IMG/VR virus record: IMGVR_UViG_3300034418_003021 | Coordinates: 1-34,215 of that record | Direction: 5' to 3' (one strand) | DNA length: 34,215 nt | Origin: a virus | In this document: one piece after another, positions 13,819 through 21,088 of the stretch | How the letters are laid out: the number at the start of each line of letters is the position of its first letter | How positions within the stretch are numbered: the stretch's first letter is position 1 | Program-made: the position numbers and the translations under genes | Notes under the pieces: generated by a model | The model's database searches: none | Told to the model about the DNA's origin: nothing | What the model saw: only the letters and a program-made list of their open reading frames with translations

Positions 13819-14421
13819 ATGGCAACTACTGCTACCCCCTACGGGCTGAAGCCCGTTAAAAGGGTTGATGGTATGCCCTATGCCGGTGCGACGGAAACTT
13901 TTCTGATCGACCCTGCTGGGGAAGCTACCAACCTGTTTTATGGTCAAGTCGTAATCATTGGATCAGATGGCTACCTTGCTCTGTCTACCGCTACTGGTGC
14001 TGACGTTACTACCAATAACCTTGGTGGTAATGGCGTTGGCGCTATTGGGGTGTTTGTTGGATGTAACTATACAAATGCTCAAGGACAGCGTATTTGGTCA
14101 CAATACTACCCCTCTGGGCAGACTGGTACTCCAGAAGCCCTCGTAGTTACTGATCCTAATGTCATATTCCAAGCTCAGCTTGATGGTTCTGGCGCTCAGA
14201 CTGTTCTGGGTACTAACACCTTCTTTGCTGCCGCTCAGTCCACCAGCACGGGTTCTACCACGACTGGAAACTCGACAAGTGCCTTGGATGCGACTGTTCA
14301 GACTACTGCCGCCGCATTTCGCATTGTTGGTTTCGCTTCTACACCGGGCGACGCTTACACTGACGTATTTGTGAAGTTCAACCCAAGTGCGCATTCGTAC
14401 TTGAATAACGTCGGCCTGTAA
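13819..14421 (+). CDS. Putative capsid decoration/head protein
   Basis: 200 aa. It opens MATTATPYGLKPVKRVDGMPYAGATETFLIDPAGEATNLFYGQVVIIGSDGYLALSTATG, a beta-rich Gly/Thr/Ser pattern without signal or membrane segments. A long Ser/Thr linker (about 137-158) precedes a final strand-rich part. It lies directly upstream of the major capsid gene with a good ribosome site (ATGAGGTAATTTAAG). It probably decorates or stabilises the head. The function is inferred from place and composition. Confidence 0.7.
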   Translation: MATTATPYGLKPVKRVDGMPYAGATETFLIDPAGEATNLFYGQVVIIGSDGYLALSTATGADVTTNNLGGNGVGAIGVFVGCNYTNAQGQRIWSQYYPSGQTGTPEALVVTDPNVIFQAQLDGSGAQTVLGTNTFFAAAQSTSTGSTTTGNSTSALDATVQTTAAAFRIVGFASTPGDAYTDVFVKFNPSAHSYLNNVGL

Positions 14422-14432
14422 GGAGATAACAA

Positions 14433-15365
14433 ATGGCTATTTCACGCGCACAACTACTTAAGGAACTCCTTCCTGGGCTGAATGCTTTATTTGGTCTTGA
14501 GTATGCTCGCTATGGCGAGGAGCATAAGGAGATTTTTGAAACCGAAACTTCTGAGCGTTCATTTGAAGAGGAAACCAAGCTTTCTGGATTTGGTACCGCT
14601 CCTGTCAAAAACGAGGGTTCTTCCATCGCTTATGACAACGCACAGGAAGCTTTCACGGCTCGCTATACACACGAGACGATTGCTCTTGGATTCTCTATCA
14701 CTGAAGAAGCAGTTGAGGACAACCTCTATGACTCGCTCTCCAGCCGATACACCAAGGCTCTTGCCCGTGCTATGGCATATACCAAGCAGACTAAAGCTGC
14801 CGCTATCCTGAATAATGGTTTTAATACCAGCTATACAGGCGGTGATGGCGTTTCTCTGTTCTCTGGTAATACTGGCGCAGGCCGCAATGGTCACCCACTC
14901 GTTAACGGTGGAACAAACGCCAATGAGCCTTCAACGGCTGCTGACTTGAACGAAACATCTCTTGAAGATGCAGTAATTCAAATCGCTGCTTGGACCGACG
15001 AGCGTGGTCTTCTAATTGCGGCTAAACCCCGTAAGCTGATTATCCCCAGTGCCCTCCAGTTCACAGCTACCCGTCTCCTTGAGACTGAGCTTCGTGTTGG
15101 TACGGCGGATAACGACATCAACGCTATCAAGTCCAATGGTGTGGTACCCGAGGGTTACACCGTCAACAACTTCTTGACGGATACCGACGCATGGTTCCTC
15201 ACTACGGATGTACCTAACGGCCTGAAGCACTTCGTTCGTTCCTCCATGCAGAACAGCATGGACGGAGACTTTGATACCGGCAACGTCCGATACAAAGCCC
15301 GCGAGCGTTACAGCTTTGGCTGGTCTGATCCCCTGGGGATCTTCGGTTCACCCGGAGCAGCCTAA
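14433..15365 (+). CDS. Major capsid protein
   Basis: 310 aa, starting MAISRAQLLKELLPGLNALFGLEYARYGEEHKEIFE. It resembles HK97-fold coat proteins of the Mu gpT-like type: an N-terminal helix arm, an E-loop-like glycine segment (KLSGFGTAPVKNEGSSIAYDNAQEAFTARY), a spine helix (SSRYTKALARAMAYTKQTKAAAILNNGF), a P-domain with PRKLIIPSALQFTATRLLETE, and a C-terminal FGWSDPLGIFGSPGAA. It assembles the icosahedral shell. It is preceded by AAGGAGATAAC and followed by the only strong terminator in the late region, which fits high expression. Confidence 0.93.
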   Translation: MAISRAQLLKELLPGLNALFGLEYARYGEEHKEIFETETSERSFEEETKLSGFGTAPVKNEGSSIAYDNAQEAFTARYTHETIALGFSITEEAVEDNLYDSLSSRYTKALARAMAYTKQTKAAAILNNGFNTSYTGGDGVSLFSGNTGAGRNGHPLVNGGTNANEPSTAADLNETSLEDAVIQIAAWTDERGLLIAAKPRKLIIPSALQFTATRLLETELRVGTADNDINAIKSNGVVPEGYTVNNFLTDTDAWFLTTDVPNGLKHFVRSSMQNSMDGDFDTGNVRYKARERYSFGWSDPLGIFGSPGAA

Positions 15366-15369
15366 GATT

Positions 15370-15395
15370 GGGGGCCTTGTGCCCCCTTTCTTTTT
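15370..15395 (+). terminator. Rho-independent terminator after the capsid gene
   Basis: GGGGGC / GCCCCC stem (15370-15375 and 15381-15386) with a 5-nt loop, followed by TTTCTTTTT. The next 105 nt before the following gene contain a TTGTAG/CTACAA inverted repeat (15454-15459, 15478-15483) but no clear promoter. Confidence 0.9.
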
Positions 15396-15500
15396 GGTGT
15401 ATTTTTCAGTTATCGACTAGGATTTTTACTCGTACCGACTGACCTAGCAGACTTTGTAGAGACGGTATGAGGATGTGCTACAACACGAAAGGAGCCTAAA

Positions 15501-15800
15501 ATGGCCTCAACGACCTTTTCCGGTCCAGTTACTTCCACTAACGGTTTTGTTGGCAACATAACAGGCGACGTAACAGGTTCTGTTACCGGTGCTGTTTATA
15601 GCAACTACACAATCACCCCAGGTCAAACAGGTTTAGCTGCCGCATTAGGTGCCGTCGGTAATGCTTTGAATACCTCCGGTAAAGTAATTGGTAGAACTCT
15701 TGTTGATCTTGATGATGGGTTAATTTACGTTGCTACAGGAACTGCTGCTGCCGATCCTTGGAAAGCTTCTGACGGTACTACGTCCATTACTCCTGCTTAA
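15501..15800 (+). CDS. Small Gly/Thr-rich structural protein
   Basis: 99 aa. MASTTFSGPVTSTNGFVGNITGDVTGSVTGAV is a short beta-strand repeat pattern like that found at the start of phage fibres and decoration proteins. It is followed by a helical stretch and VIGRTLVDLDDGLIYVATGTAAADPWKASDG. The ATG follows AAAGGAGCC. It may attach to the capsid or vertex. No enzyme motif is seen. Confidence 0.75.
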   Translation: MASTTFSGPVTSTNGFVGNITGDVTGSVTGAVYSNYTITPGQTGLAAALGAVGNALNTSGKVIGRTLVDLDDGLIYVATGTAAADPWKASDGTTSITPA

Positions 15801-15812
15801 TAGGAGGCTTTT

Positions 15813-16106
15813 ATGAGCTTCGCAAGTGATATTTTAGCGACCAGTCTGGCGGATACAGGCACAGCCATACCTAGGCGCGTGCGTTTAGCAGGGGTTAATG
15901 TTATTGCTACTGCTACTTCTGGAACCCTAACATTTAGAGATGGTGGGGCAACAGGTACAGTTAAATTAACTTACACAACCCCAGCCGCCGCTGGTGCGTA
16001 TGACCTACTCATACCTGATAACGGTATTTTATTTAGTACCGACATGCACGTTACGTTTAGCAACAACGCTCACGTAACAAATGTAGTTATTTTGTATGTA
16101 GGTTAG
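15813..16106 (+). CDS. Small beta-rich structural protein
   Basis: 97 aa, beginning MSFASDILATSLADTGTAIPRRVRLAGVNVIATATSGTLTFRDGGATG and ending in strands (NAHVTNVVILYVG). It looks like an all-beta minor virion protein of a type common in environmental phages. AGGAGG lies 7 nt upstream. The role is unknown. Confidence 0.75.
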   Translation: MSFASDILATSLADTGTAIPRRVRLAGVNVIATATSGTLTFRDGGATGTVKLTYTTPAAAGAYDLLIPDNGILFSTDMHVTFSNNAHVTNVVILYVG

Positions 16107-16108
16107 TC

Positions 16109-16363
16109 ATGGCTAAGTCTCCCGCTTGGCAGCGTAAGGAAGGCAAAAACCCTAAAGGTGGGCTAAACGCCAAGGGTCGAGCCTCCTATAACAAAGCCAA
16201 TCCGGGTAAACCCGGACTTAAAGCTCCGCAACCAGAGGGTGGCCCTCGTAAGAAGTCTTTCTGCGCAAGGATGTCAGGTATGAAGAAGAAGCTTACATCT
16301 GCTAAGACTGCTAATGACCCGAACTCTCGTATCAACAAATCTCTTAGAGCTTGGAAGTGTTAG
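16109..16363 (+). CDS. Basic Lys/Gly-rich protein (DUF6321-like)
   Basis: 84 aa. MAKSPAWQRKEGKNPKGGLNAKGRASYNKANPGKPGLKAP and the conserved-looking RKKSFCARMSGMKKKLTSAKTANDPNSRINKSLRAWKC match a small family of phage proteins that I recall as DUF6321. It is strongly basic with two cysteines. It is the first of a cluster of tiny basic genes and likely binds nucleic acid or packs inside the virion; neither is shown. Confidence 0.8.
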   Translation: MAKSPAWQRKEGKNPKGGLNAKGRASYNKANPGKPGLKAPQPEGGPRKKSFCARMSGMKKKLTSAKTANDPNSRINKSLRAWKC

Positions 16364-16609
16364 ATGGAGATGATGCTATGGAATTTTGTCCTTTCAGTAA
16401 TAGTGGCAGGTATGGGCTTCTTACTTAAAGGTAAATTTGACGAGATCCAACGTCTCGGTATCCTTCTGAATAAGACTCGGGAGGAAGTTGCCCGTGACCA
16501 CATTACTCGCGCCGAAGTAAGGGCTGACTTAGATAAAATTCGTGAACATTTTGACAACGGCTTTGACAGGCTTGAAGCAAAAATTGATGCCTTATCGGCA
16601 AGGAGATAA
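16364..16609 (+). CDS. Small membrane-anchored coiled-coil protein
   Basis: 81 aa. A hydrophobic segment at about residues 5-21 (LWNFVLSVIVAGMGFLL) is followed by a long charged helix (FDEIQRLGILLNKTREEVARDHITRAEVRADLDKIREHFDNGFDRLEAKIDAL). The topology is one N-terminal membrane span and a coiled coil. It could be a lysis accessory protein or a membrane tether; no lysin is present in this window. The first of three clustered ATGs is used; the Shine-Dalgarno is weak, so the start may shift by 2-3 codons. Confidence 0.75.
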   Translation: MEMMLWNFVLSVIVAGMGFLLKGKFDEIQRLGILLNKTREEVARDHITRAEVRADLDKIREHFDNGFDRLEAKIDALSARR

Positions 16610-16611
16610 AA

Positions 16612-16890
16612 GTGGAAGACAAGAAAACCCAGGGCAACAAAAAAATGCGTTCTGCCGCAGTGCGTCAAGAAATGATGGGAATGATGCGTGCTGGTGAAGC
16701 CCCCAAGGATTTAAAAGAGCGCCTCGATAAAGTGAGCCGCGAGTCTGATTCTGAATACCGCCGCGAAACCCGTGATATGGGTATGAAATACGGTGGTATG
16801 GCTAAGATGAAAAAAGGCGGTCCTGTAAAAGCTTCTAAACGTGGTGATGGCTGCTGTTCTAAGGGTAAAACCCGAGGAAAAATGTGTTAA
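16612..16890 (+). CDS. Basic protein with GDGC-K-G-T-GKM tail (copy A)
   Basis: 92 aa from a GTG at 16612 after AGGAGATAAAA. A helical, charged N-terminal half ends in EYRRETRDMGMKYGGMAKMKKGGPVK, followed by a basic Cys-containing tail KRGDGCCSKGKTRGKMC. The gene at 17416-17763 carries the same RRETR...KKGG...KRRGDGC..KGRTKGKM ending, so the two share a C-terminal module. The tail may be a nucleic-acid or capsid-binding tag. Its overlap with the next gene is 7 nt. Confidence 0.8.
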   Translation: MEDKKTQGNKKMRSAAVRQEMMGMMRAGEAPKDLKERLDKVSRESDSEYRRETRDMGMKYGGMAKMKKGGPVKASKRGDGCCSKGKTRGKMC

Positions 16891-17069
16891 AGAAAGCTAA
16901 GTCTCGTGTAAACGAAGCTGGGGTTTATACCAAACCCAGTATGCGTAAACAGCTTTTTGAGCGTATCAAAGCAGGGGGTAAGGGTGGAAAACCAGGTCAA
17001 TGGTCAGCCAGAAAAGCACAACTTCTTGCCCAAAGTTATAAGAAAGCGGGGGGCGGCTACAAAAACTAG
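16884..17069 (+). CDS. Small basic protein (DUF5872-like)
   Basis: 61 aa from a GTG start inside the end of the previous gene. KKAKSRVNEAGVYTKPSMRKQLFERIKAGGKGGKPGQWSARKAQLLAQSY and the final GGGYKN match a compact basic family that I recall as DUF5872, found in phages and some bacteria. The function is unknown. The upstream CGAGGAAA is a fair ribosome site. Confidence 0.8.
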   Translation: MLKKAKSRVNEAGVYTKPSMRKQLFERIKAGGKGGKPGQWSARKAQLLAQSYKKAGGGYKN

Positions 17070-17103
17070 CCGCTTACAATATAGGCCCACGAAAGACGGA
17101 AAC

Positions 17104-17226
17104 GTGTTTGAGTGGATTTTATTTACCGCCGAAGTAGTTAGGCAAGTAAGAAGGATGGAGCGGGATGTCATTGAAAAAGCCGCAGCAGAGTCTGAAAGAC
17201 TGGACGAAGCAGAAGTGGAGAACTAA
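17104..17226 (+). CDS. Possible 40-aa protein overlapping the next gene
   Basis: A GTG-initiated frame, starting FEWILFTAEVVRQVRRMERDVIEK after the initiator and ending in an acidic helix. The amphipathic, strongly helical translation is far from random, and AAGACGGAAAC precedes the start. It overlaps the following gene by 62 nt in another frame. A longer upstream extension of this frame runs antiphase through the DUF5872-like gene and is not believed. It could be non-coding. Confidence 0.4.
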   Translation: MFEWILFTAEVVRQVRRMERDVIEKAAAESERLDEAEVEN

Positions 17227-17419
17227 AAGTGGAAAACCCTCCACTCAGGGACCGAAGGCTACTGGTGAGCGTTATCTACCAGAATCAGCCATTAAGTCGC
17301 TATCTCCCTCCGAATATGCGGCTACTACAAGGGCAAAACGGGCTGGTAAAGCTAAGGGTAAGCAGTTCGTGTCTCAGCCTAAGCGAATTGCAAAGAAGAC
17401 AGCGAGGTATAGAACATGA
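17165..17419 (+). CDS. Small basic hypothetical protein
   Basis: 84 aa. MSLKKPQQSLKDWTKQKWRTKSGKPSTQGPKATGERYLPESAIKSLSPSEYAATTRAKRAGKAKGKQFVSQPKRIAKKTARYRT is typical of a recurring small phage protein that sits near capsid and adaptor genes. Very basic N- and C-terminal parts flank a conserved-looking GERYLPE..IKSLSPSEYAATTRAKR core. The ATG follows GGAGCGGG. It is likely nucleic-acid binding, by charge only. Confidence 0.8.
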   Translation: MSLKKPQQSLKDWTKQKWRTKSGKPSTQGPKATGERYLPESAIKSLSPSEYAATTRAKRAGKAKGKQFVSQPKRIAKKTARYRT

Positions 17420-17763
17420 GCAGTAACAAGAAAGAAGGTATGACTAAAAAACAGCTTCTTGAGGACGCTGAATTAGAAGTAAATCTTCCCAAAAAATACA
17501 CTGACCCTAAACCCGGTTCTACTGAAAGACCAATACCAAGAACCGCTAGGCGAAATTTTATTAGGGACTATGTTATGGAAGGCGACGGGCCTGTGCCTAA
17601 AAAATACGTGGACTACGCAGATCAGGAAGCCCGAGAAGCGGCTGATGAAGAGCGTCGAGAAACCCGAGGTATGAAAAAGGGCGGTATGGTTAAATCTTCG
17701 GCTCCTAAGCGTCGTGGCGATGGATGTATTACCAAGGGGCGCACTAAAGGAAAAATGGTGTAA
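17416..17763 (+). CDS. Basic protein with GDGC-K-G-T-GKM tail (copy B)
   Basis: 115 aa, coupled by ATGA to the preceding stop. A charged N-terminal half (MSSNKKEGMTKKQLLEDAELEVNL) leads to TARRNFIRDYVMEGDGPVPKKYVDYAD. The C-terminus is RRETRGMKKGGMVKSSAPKRRGDGCITKGRTKGKMV, which closely matches the tail of the gene at 16612-16890. The two genes therefore share a C-terminal module on unrelated N-terminal parts. The function is unknown. Confidence 0.8.
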   Translation: MSSNKKEGMTKKQLLEDAELEVNLPKKYTDPKPGSTERPIPRTARRNFIRDYVMEGDGPVPKKYVDYADQEAREAADEERRETRGMKKGGMVKSSAPKRRGDGCITKGRTKGKMV

Positions 17764-17765
17764 CT

Positions 17766-17942
17766 ATGGCTGAGAAATGGATACAAAAGGCAATCAAAAA
17801 GCCTGGTGCGTTACGTAAGTCGCTTGGTGTAAAGAAGGGCGAAAAGATTCCCGCTGGGAAGCTTGCTGCCGCTGCTAAGAAGCCCGGTAAGATGGGGCAA
17901 CGTGCCCGGCTGGCTCAAACTTTAAAAGGACTTAAGAAGTGA
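17766..17942 (+). CDS. 58-aa basic hypothetical protein
   Basis: The translation begins MAEKWIQKAIKKPGALRKSLGVKKGEKIPAGKLAAAAKKPGKMGQRARLAQTLKGLKK and stops at a TGA that overlaps the GTG start of the next gene. It is almost entirely Lys/Ala/Gly with a short helix-turn pattern. It is too short for most gene callers, but its consistent reading frame, its coupling and its resemblance to recurring environmental-phage proteins support it. It is the last of the basic-gene cluster. Confidence 0.8.
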   Translation: MAEKWIQKAIKKPGALRKSLGVKKGEKIPAGKLAAAAKKPGKMGQRARLAQTLKGLKK

Positions 17943-18658
17943 CTACTTCTGGCACCAGCGGATTTAACCTAGACCTTAACGACATCATCGAAGAGGCGTT
18001 TGAGCGTTGTGGTGTCGAGGTGCGTACTGGCTATGAGCATCGCACGGCCCGCCGGTCTTTAAATCTTTTGACAATCGAGTGGTCAAACCGGGGCATTAAT
18101 CTTTGGACGATTGAGCAAGGTACGGTTAATTTGGGGCAGGGAACCGCTGTTTATGATGTTCCTGAAGATACTATTGACCTGCTTGACCATGTAATTCGCA
18201 CAGGCACAGGGACTAATCAAACTGATATTAATATCAGCCGGATTAGTGTTTCTACCTATGCCACAATCCCTAATAAAACAGCTCAAGGGCGCCCGATTCA
18301 AGTCTGGTTTAACCGCAGATCCGGTGCTACTGAGTCCTCAGGCATTGCTAAACCGCAAATCAACGTCTGGCCTACTCCTGACCAAGGAACTGTTGGAGAT
18401 CCATATTACACCTTTGTTTACTGGCGCTTGAGGAGGATTCAAGATGCAGGAAACGGAACCTCGACCCAAGATATACCTTTTAGGATGCTCAATTGTCTGG
18501 TTGCAGGTCTTGCGTATTATCTTTCCATGAAGATTCCTGAAGCCATGAACCGAATTGAGATGCTCAAAATGGCCTACGAAGAGCAGTGGATGATGGCGTC
18601 TTCAGAAGACCGTGAGAAAGCTGCGCTGCGACTTGCACCAAGGGAGATGTTTTACTAA
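17939..18658 (+). CDS. Head-tail adaptor/connector protein
   Basis: 239 aa from a GTG at 17939 overlapping the previous stop. NLDLNDIIEEAFERCGVEVRTGYEHRTARRSLNLLTIEWSNRGINLWTIEQGTVNLGQGTAVYDVPEDTIDLLDHVI and the C-terminal helices (RMLNCLVAGLAYYLSMKIPEAMNRIEMLKMAYEEQW) resemble short adaptors of P22-like and podovirus tails that ring the portal. No enzymatic motif is seen. Gene order, after the head genes and before a second adaptor, supports this. Confidence 0.78.
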   Translation: MTTSGTSGFNLDLNDIIEEAFERCGVEVRTGYEHRTARRSLNLLTIEWSNRGINLWTIEQGTVNLGQGTAVYDVPEDTIDLLDHVIRTGTGTNQTDINISRISVSTYATIPNKTAQGRPIQVWFNRRSGATESSGIAKPQINVWPTPDQGTVGDPYYTFVYWRLRRIQDAGNGTSTQDIPFRMLNCLVAGLAYYLSMKIPEAMNRIEMLKMAYEEQWMMASSEDREKAALRLAPREMFY

Positions 18659-19032
18659 TGCCTAGCAAATACTCTTCCGGCAAAAACGCAATCGCGGAAT
18701 GCGACCGTTGCGGCTTCAGGTACAAGCTGAAGGAGCTAAAAGAGCTTGTTATCAAGACAAAGAACGTCAATATTCTTGTTTGTCCTACGTGTTGGGAACC
18801 CGATCAACCGCAGTTGCAGTTAGGGATGTACCCAGTTAACGATCCGCAGGCTGTAAGAAACCCCCGCCCAGATAATTCTTATGAGTTGTCTGGGGATAAC
18901 TTAGGTGGTAGTCGAATCTTTCAATGGGGGTTTGCCCCTGTTGGTGGGTCCAGAAATATTGATGATGGTTTAACGCCTAACAACTTGGCTTTAGGCATTA
19001 CGCTTGGTACAGTAACCGTATCAACAACTTAG
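18658..19032 (+). CDS. Zinc-ribbon virion-associated protein
   Basis: 124 aa, translationally coupled to the adaptor by TAATG. CDRCGFRY at residues 15-22 and VCPTCWEP about 24 residues later give a four-cysteine zinc ribbon. The C-terminal half is Gly/Asn-rich (PDNSYELSGDNLGGSRIFQWGFAPVGGSRNIDDGL). This small zinc protein regularly sits between adaptor genes in related environmental phages. It may help join head and tail; that is inference. Confidence 0.78.
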   Translation: MPSKYSSGKNAIAECDRCGFRYKLKELKELVIKTKNVNILVCPTCWEPDQPQLQLGMYPVNDPQAVRNPRPDNSYELSGDNLGGSRIFQWGFAPVGGSRNIDDGLTPNNLALGITLGTVTVSTT

Positions 19033-19041
19033 GAGTATGTC

Positions 19042-19182
19042 ATGGAATATAAACAACCAAAACCAGTACCAGTCCCTAACACGGCTGGGTACCCCAATAA
19101 CACTGCCAATACGCAGACTGTTAAGACTCGTGGCACTGGGGCAGCGACGAAGGGCACAAACTCTTCTAAAAAGCTTGGATAA
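19042..19182 (+). CDS. 46-aa hypothetical protein
   Basis: The translation MEYKQPKPVPVPNTAGYPNNTANTQTVKTRGTGAATKGTNSSKKLG is Pro/Thr/Asn-rich and probably disordered. The ATG follows AGGAGTATGTC, and the stop is immediately followed by the ATG of the next gene. It is too short for most gene callers but fits exactly in the only gap of the gene string. The function is unknown. Confidence 0.7.
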   Translation: MEYKQPKPVPVPNTAGYPNNTANTQTVKTRGTGAATKGTNSSKKLG

Positions 19183-19899
19183 ATGAACTACGCTCAGCTC
19201 TTTGAAACCATCAAGGGATATTGTGAAAACGATTTCCCAAATACGCAGTTCACCGATTCTAGTGCTGCGACGGGCACCTTTACGTCCAAAGAGCAGATTG
19301 ATACGTTTATTCAACAGGCTGAACAAAGGATCTATAACTCCGCGCAATTTCCGGCCATCCGAAAGAATGTCACTGGAACATTGTCAATAGGAAATAAGTA
19401 CCTTTCATCACCTTCCGACTTCTTGGCTACGTATTCTTTGGCTGTCATTGATGGCGATGGCAACTACGAGTATTTGCTAAACAAAGACGTAAATTACATT
19501 CGCGCTGCCTACCCCAACCCATCTACTACTGGAATACCAAAGTATTACGCTTTATTTGGCCCAACAACAACCAATGACAGCCCACCAATTATTACCAACG
19601 AATACAGTTTTATTCTTGGGCCAACACCAGATGCTGCATACAGTGTTGAATTGCATTACTACTACTACCCTGAGTCTATCGTTACTGCATCTACAACTTG
19701 GCTTGGGGATAACTTTGATTCTGCCTTACTGTACGGGGCACTTTGCGAGGCATACACCTACATGAAGGGTGAGCCTGATGTTCTTGCTAATTACACAAAG
19801 CGTTATGAAGAGGCCATGATTCTGGCTAAGCGTCTTGGTGATGGCATGGAGCGCCGCGATGCCTACAGGTCTGGTCAGGTCAGAATGTCGGTGAACTAA
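19183..19899 (+). CDS. Phage tail adaptor protein (SU10-adaptor-like)
   Basis: 238 aa. MNYAQLFETIKGYCENDF, then KEQIDTFIQQAEQRIYN, LPSDFLATYSL-type strands, and a C-terminal helical bundle (GDNFDSALLYGALCEAYTYMKGEPDVLANYTKRYEEAMILAKRL) match the adaptor family found in SU10-like podoviruses, which extends the neck below the portal. The order of connector, zinc ribbon, then this gene is coherent. The name rests on remembered family features. Confidence 0.8.
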   Translation: MNYAQLFETIKGYCENDFPNTQFTDSSAATGTFTSKEQIDTFIQQAEQRIYNSAQFPAIRKNVTGTLSIGNKYLSSPSDFLATYSLAVIDGDGNYEYLLNKDVNYIRAAYPNPSTTGIPKYYALFGPTTTNDSPPIITNEYSFILGPTPDAAYSVELHYYYYPESIVTASTTWLGDNFDSALLYGALCEAYTYMKGEPDVLANYTKRYEEAMILAKRLGDGMERRDAYRSGQVRMSVN

Positions 19900-20307
19900 A
19901 TGGCATTTACTGGAAACTACACATGTAATTCGTTCAAATCGGGCCTTATCAATGGAGACTTTGACTTTGATACGGACATTATCAAGATGGCGTTGTACAC
20001 CAATAGCGCAACATTAAATGCGGATACAGCAGCCTATACTTCAACAGGAGAAGTCTCAGCCTCGGGTTATACCGCAGGGGGGGTTACTCTTACTGTCGAG
20101 AAGGGCATTTCTAGCAACACAGCGTACATCAGCTTTGAGAACGCATCAGTCTCTGCCGCTTTTACTGCGCGGGGTGCGTTGATTTATAAGGATGGCGGCG
20201 CTGCAATTTGTGTTTTAGACTTTGGGTCGGACAAAACTTCAACGACAACATTTACAGTGACGTTCCCGACAGCAAGTTCAACCGACGCTTTAATTCGACT
20301 TTCGTAA
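19900..20307 (+). CDS. Beta-rich structural protein
   Basis: 135 aa. MAFTGNYTCNSFKSGLINGDFDFDTDIIKMALYTNSATLNADTAAYTSTGEVSASGYTAGGVTLTV, then GALIYKDGGAAICVLDFGSDKTSTTTFTVTFP is a compact beta fold common in environmental phage virions. It directly follows the adaptor gene (TAAATG). It is probably part of the tail or the fibre attachment. Confidence 0.75.
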   Translation: MAFTGNYTCNSFKSGLINGDFDFDTDIIKMALYTNSATLNADTAAYTSTGEVSASGYTAGGVTLTVEKGISSNTAYISFENASVSAAFTARGALIYKDGGAAICVLDFGSDKTSTTTFTVTFPTASSTDALIRLS

Positions 20308-20317
20308 GGAGTAAGAC

Positions 20318-20893
20318 ATGTTTAGTGAAATTGCAGCCGGATCAGACAAGGTCGAAGCTGGCGTAGACAAAAATGACTGGATGAACGACAAAGTTCGTGC
20401 GGGTGGCGTCTTTACTGTTGAGTGTTTTGACAAGGACGGCAATCTCAAGTGGAAAGAGTCTGCTCACAACCTGGTTGTTAATGTCGGCCTTCAGGACATG
20501 AATGACAAGTATTTTGACGGTTCAGCCTATACCGCAACTTGGTATCTTGGCTTAGTCACGGGACCTGGTGGAAGTAATACTTACGCTGCCGGTGACACTC
20601 TTGGCGCTCATGCAGGATGGACGGAGTTTTCAAGCTACACAGGAAACCGTAAGTCCGTGACATGGAACGGCGCCACTTTAGCTGATCCTTCGGTTATGTC
20701 AAACAGCAGCTCGGCATCATCGTTTGCAATTACTGGGTCGGGCACGGTGGCTGGTGCGTTTTTGGCGAGCGTAGACACAGGGACATCAGGGATTTTGTTT
20801 TCTGTTTCTAACTTCCAATCGCCCGGGGATCGTACTGTAGCCAATGGCGATACGTTAAACGTGACGTACACATTTAGCCTTGATGCTGCGTAA
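20318..20893 (+). CDS. Structural protein of unknown role
   Basis: 191 aa, starting MFSEIAAGSDKVEAGVDKNDWMNDKVRAGGVFTVECFDKDGNLKWKESAHNLVVNVGLQDMNDKYF. After that it is Gly/Ser/Thr-rich and beta in character (YLGLVTGPGGSNTYAAGDTLGAHAGWTE). A very good ribosome site (AAGGAGTAAGAC) suggests strong expression. Homologues occur among tail genes of related phages. No catalytic motif is seen. Confidence 0.75.
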   Translation: MFSEIAAGSDKVEAGVDKNDWMNDKVRAGGVFTVECFDKDGNLKWKESAHNLVVNVGLQDMNDKYFDGSAYTATWYLGLVTGPGGSNTYAAGDTLGAHAGWTEFSSYTGNRKSVTWNGATLADPSVMSNSSSASSFAITGSGTVAGAFLASVDTGTSGILFSVSNFQSPGDRTVANGDTLNVTYTFSLDAA

Positions 20894-20903
20894 GGAGTTA
20901 TAA

Positions 20904-21083
20904 ATGGCAACGAAATTTCAAAAAGATCAACAGGTTAAAGTGGATGCTGCTGTTCCGACTGGACCAGTCCTAGCTTTTCGCATGAACGAAGAAGGCGTTA
21001 TTTACTGCCTGGTGCAATGGACAGATAAAGACGGAATTGAAAAAACCCGTTGGTTTAAAGAAGACGAATTGGTGGCGGTGTAA
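20904..21083 (+). CDS. 59-aa beta-barrel-like small protein
   Basis: MATKFQKDQQVKVDAAVPTGPVLAFRMNEEGVIYCLVQWTDKDGIEKTRWFKEDELVAV resembles small SH3/tudor-like proteins (G/DxVxV start, VQWTDKDG, TRWFKEDELV end) such as YodC-type proteins. It follows AAGGAGTTATAA. It is missed by length cut-offs but is clearly coding. Its role in the virion or cell is unknown. Confidence 0.8.
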   Translation: MATKFQKDQQVKVDAAVPTGPVLAFRMNEEGVIYCLVQWTDKDGIEKTRWFKEDELVAV

Positions 21084-21088
21084 TCAGT

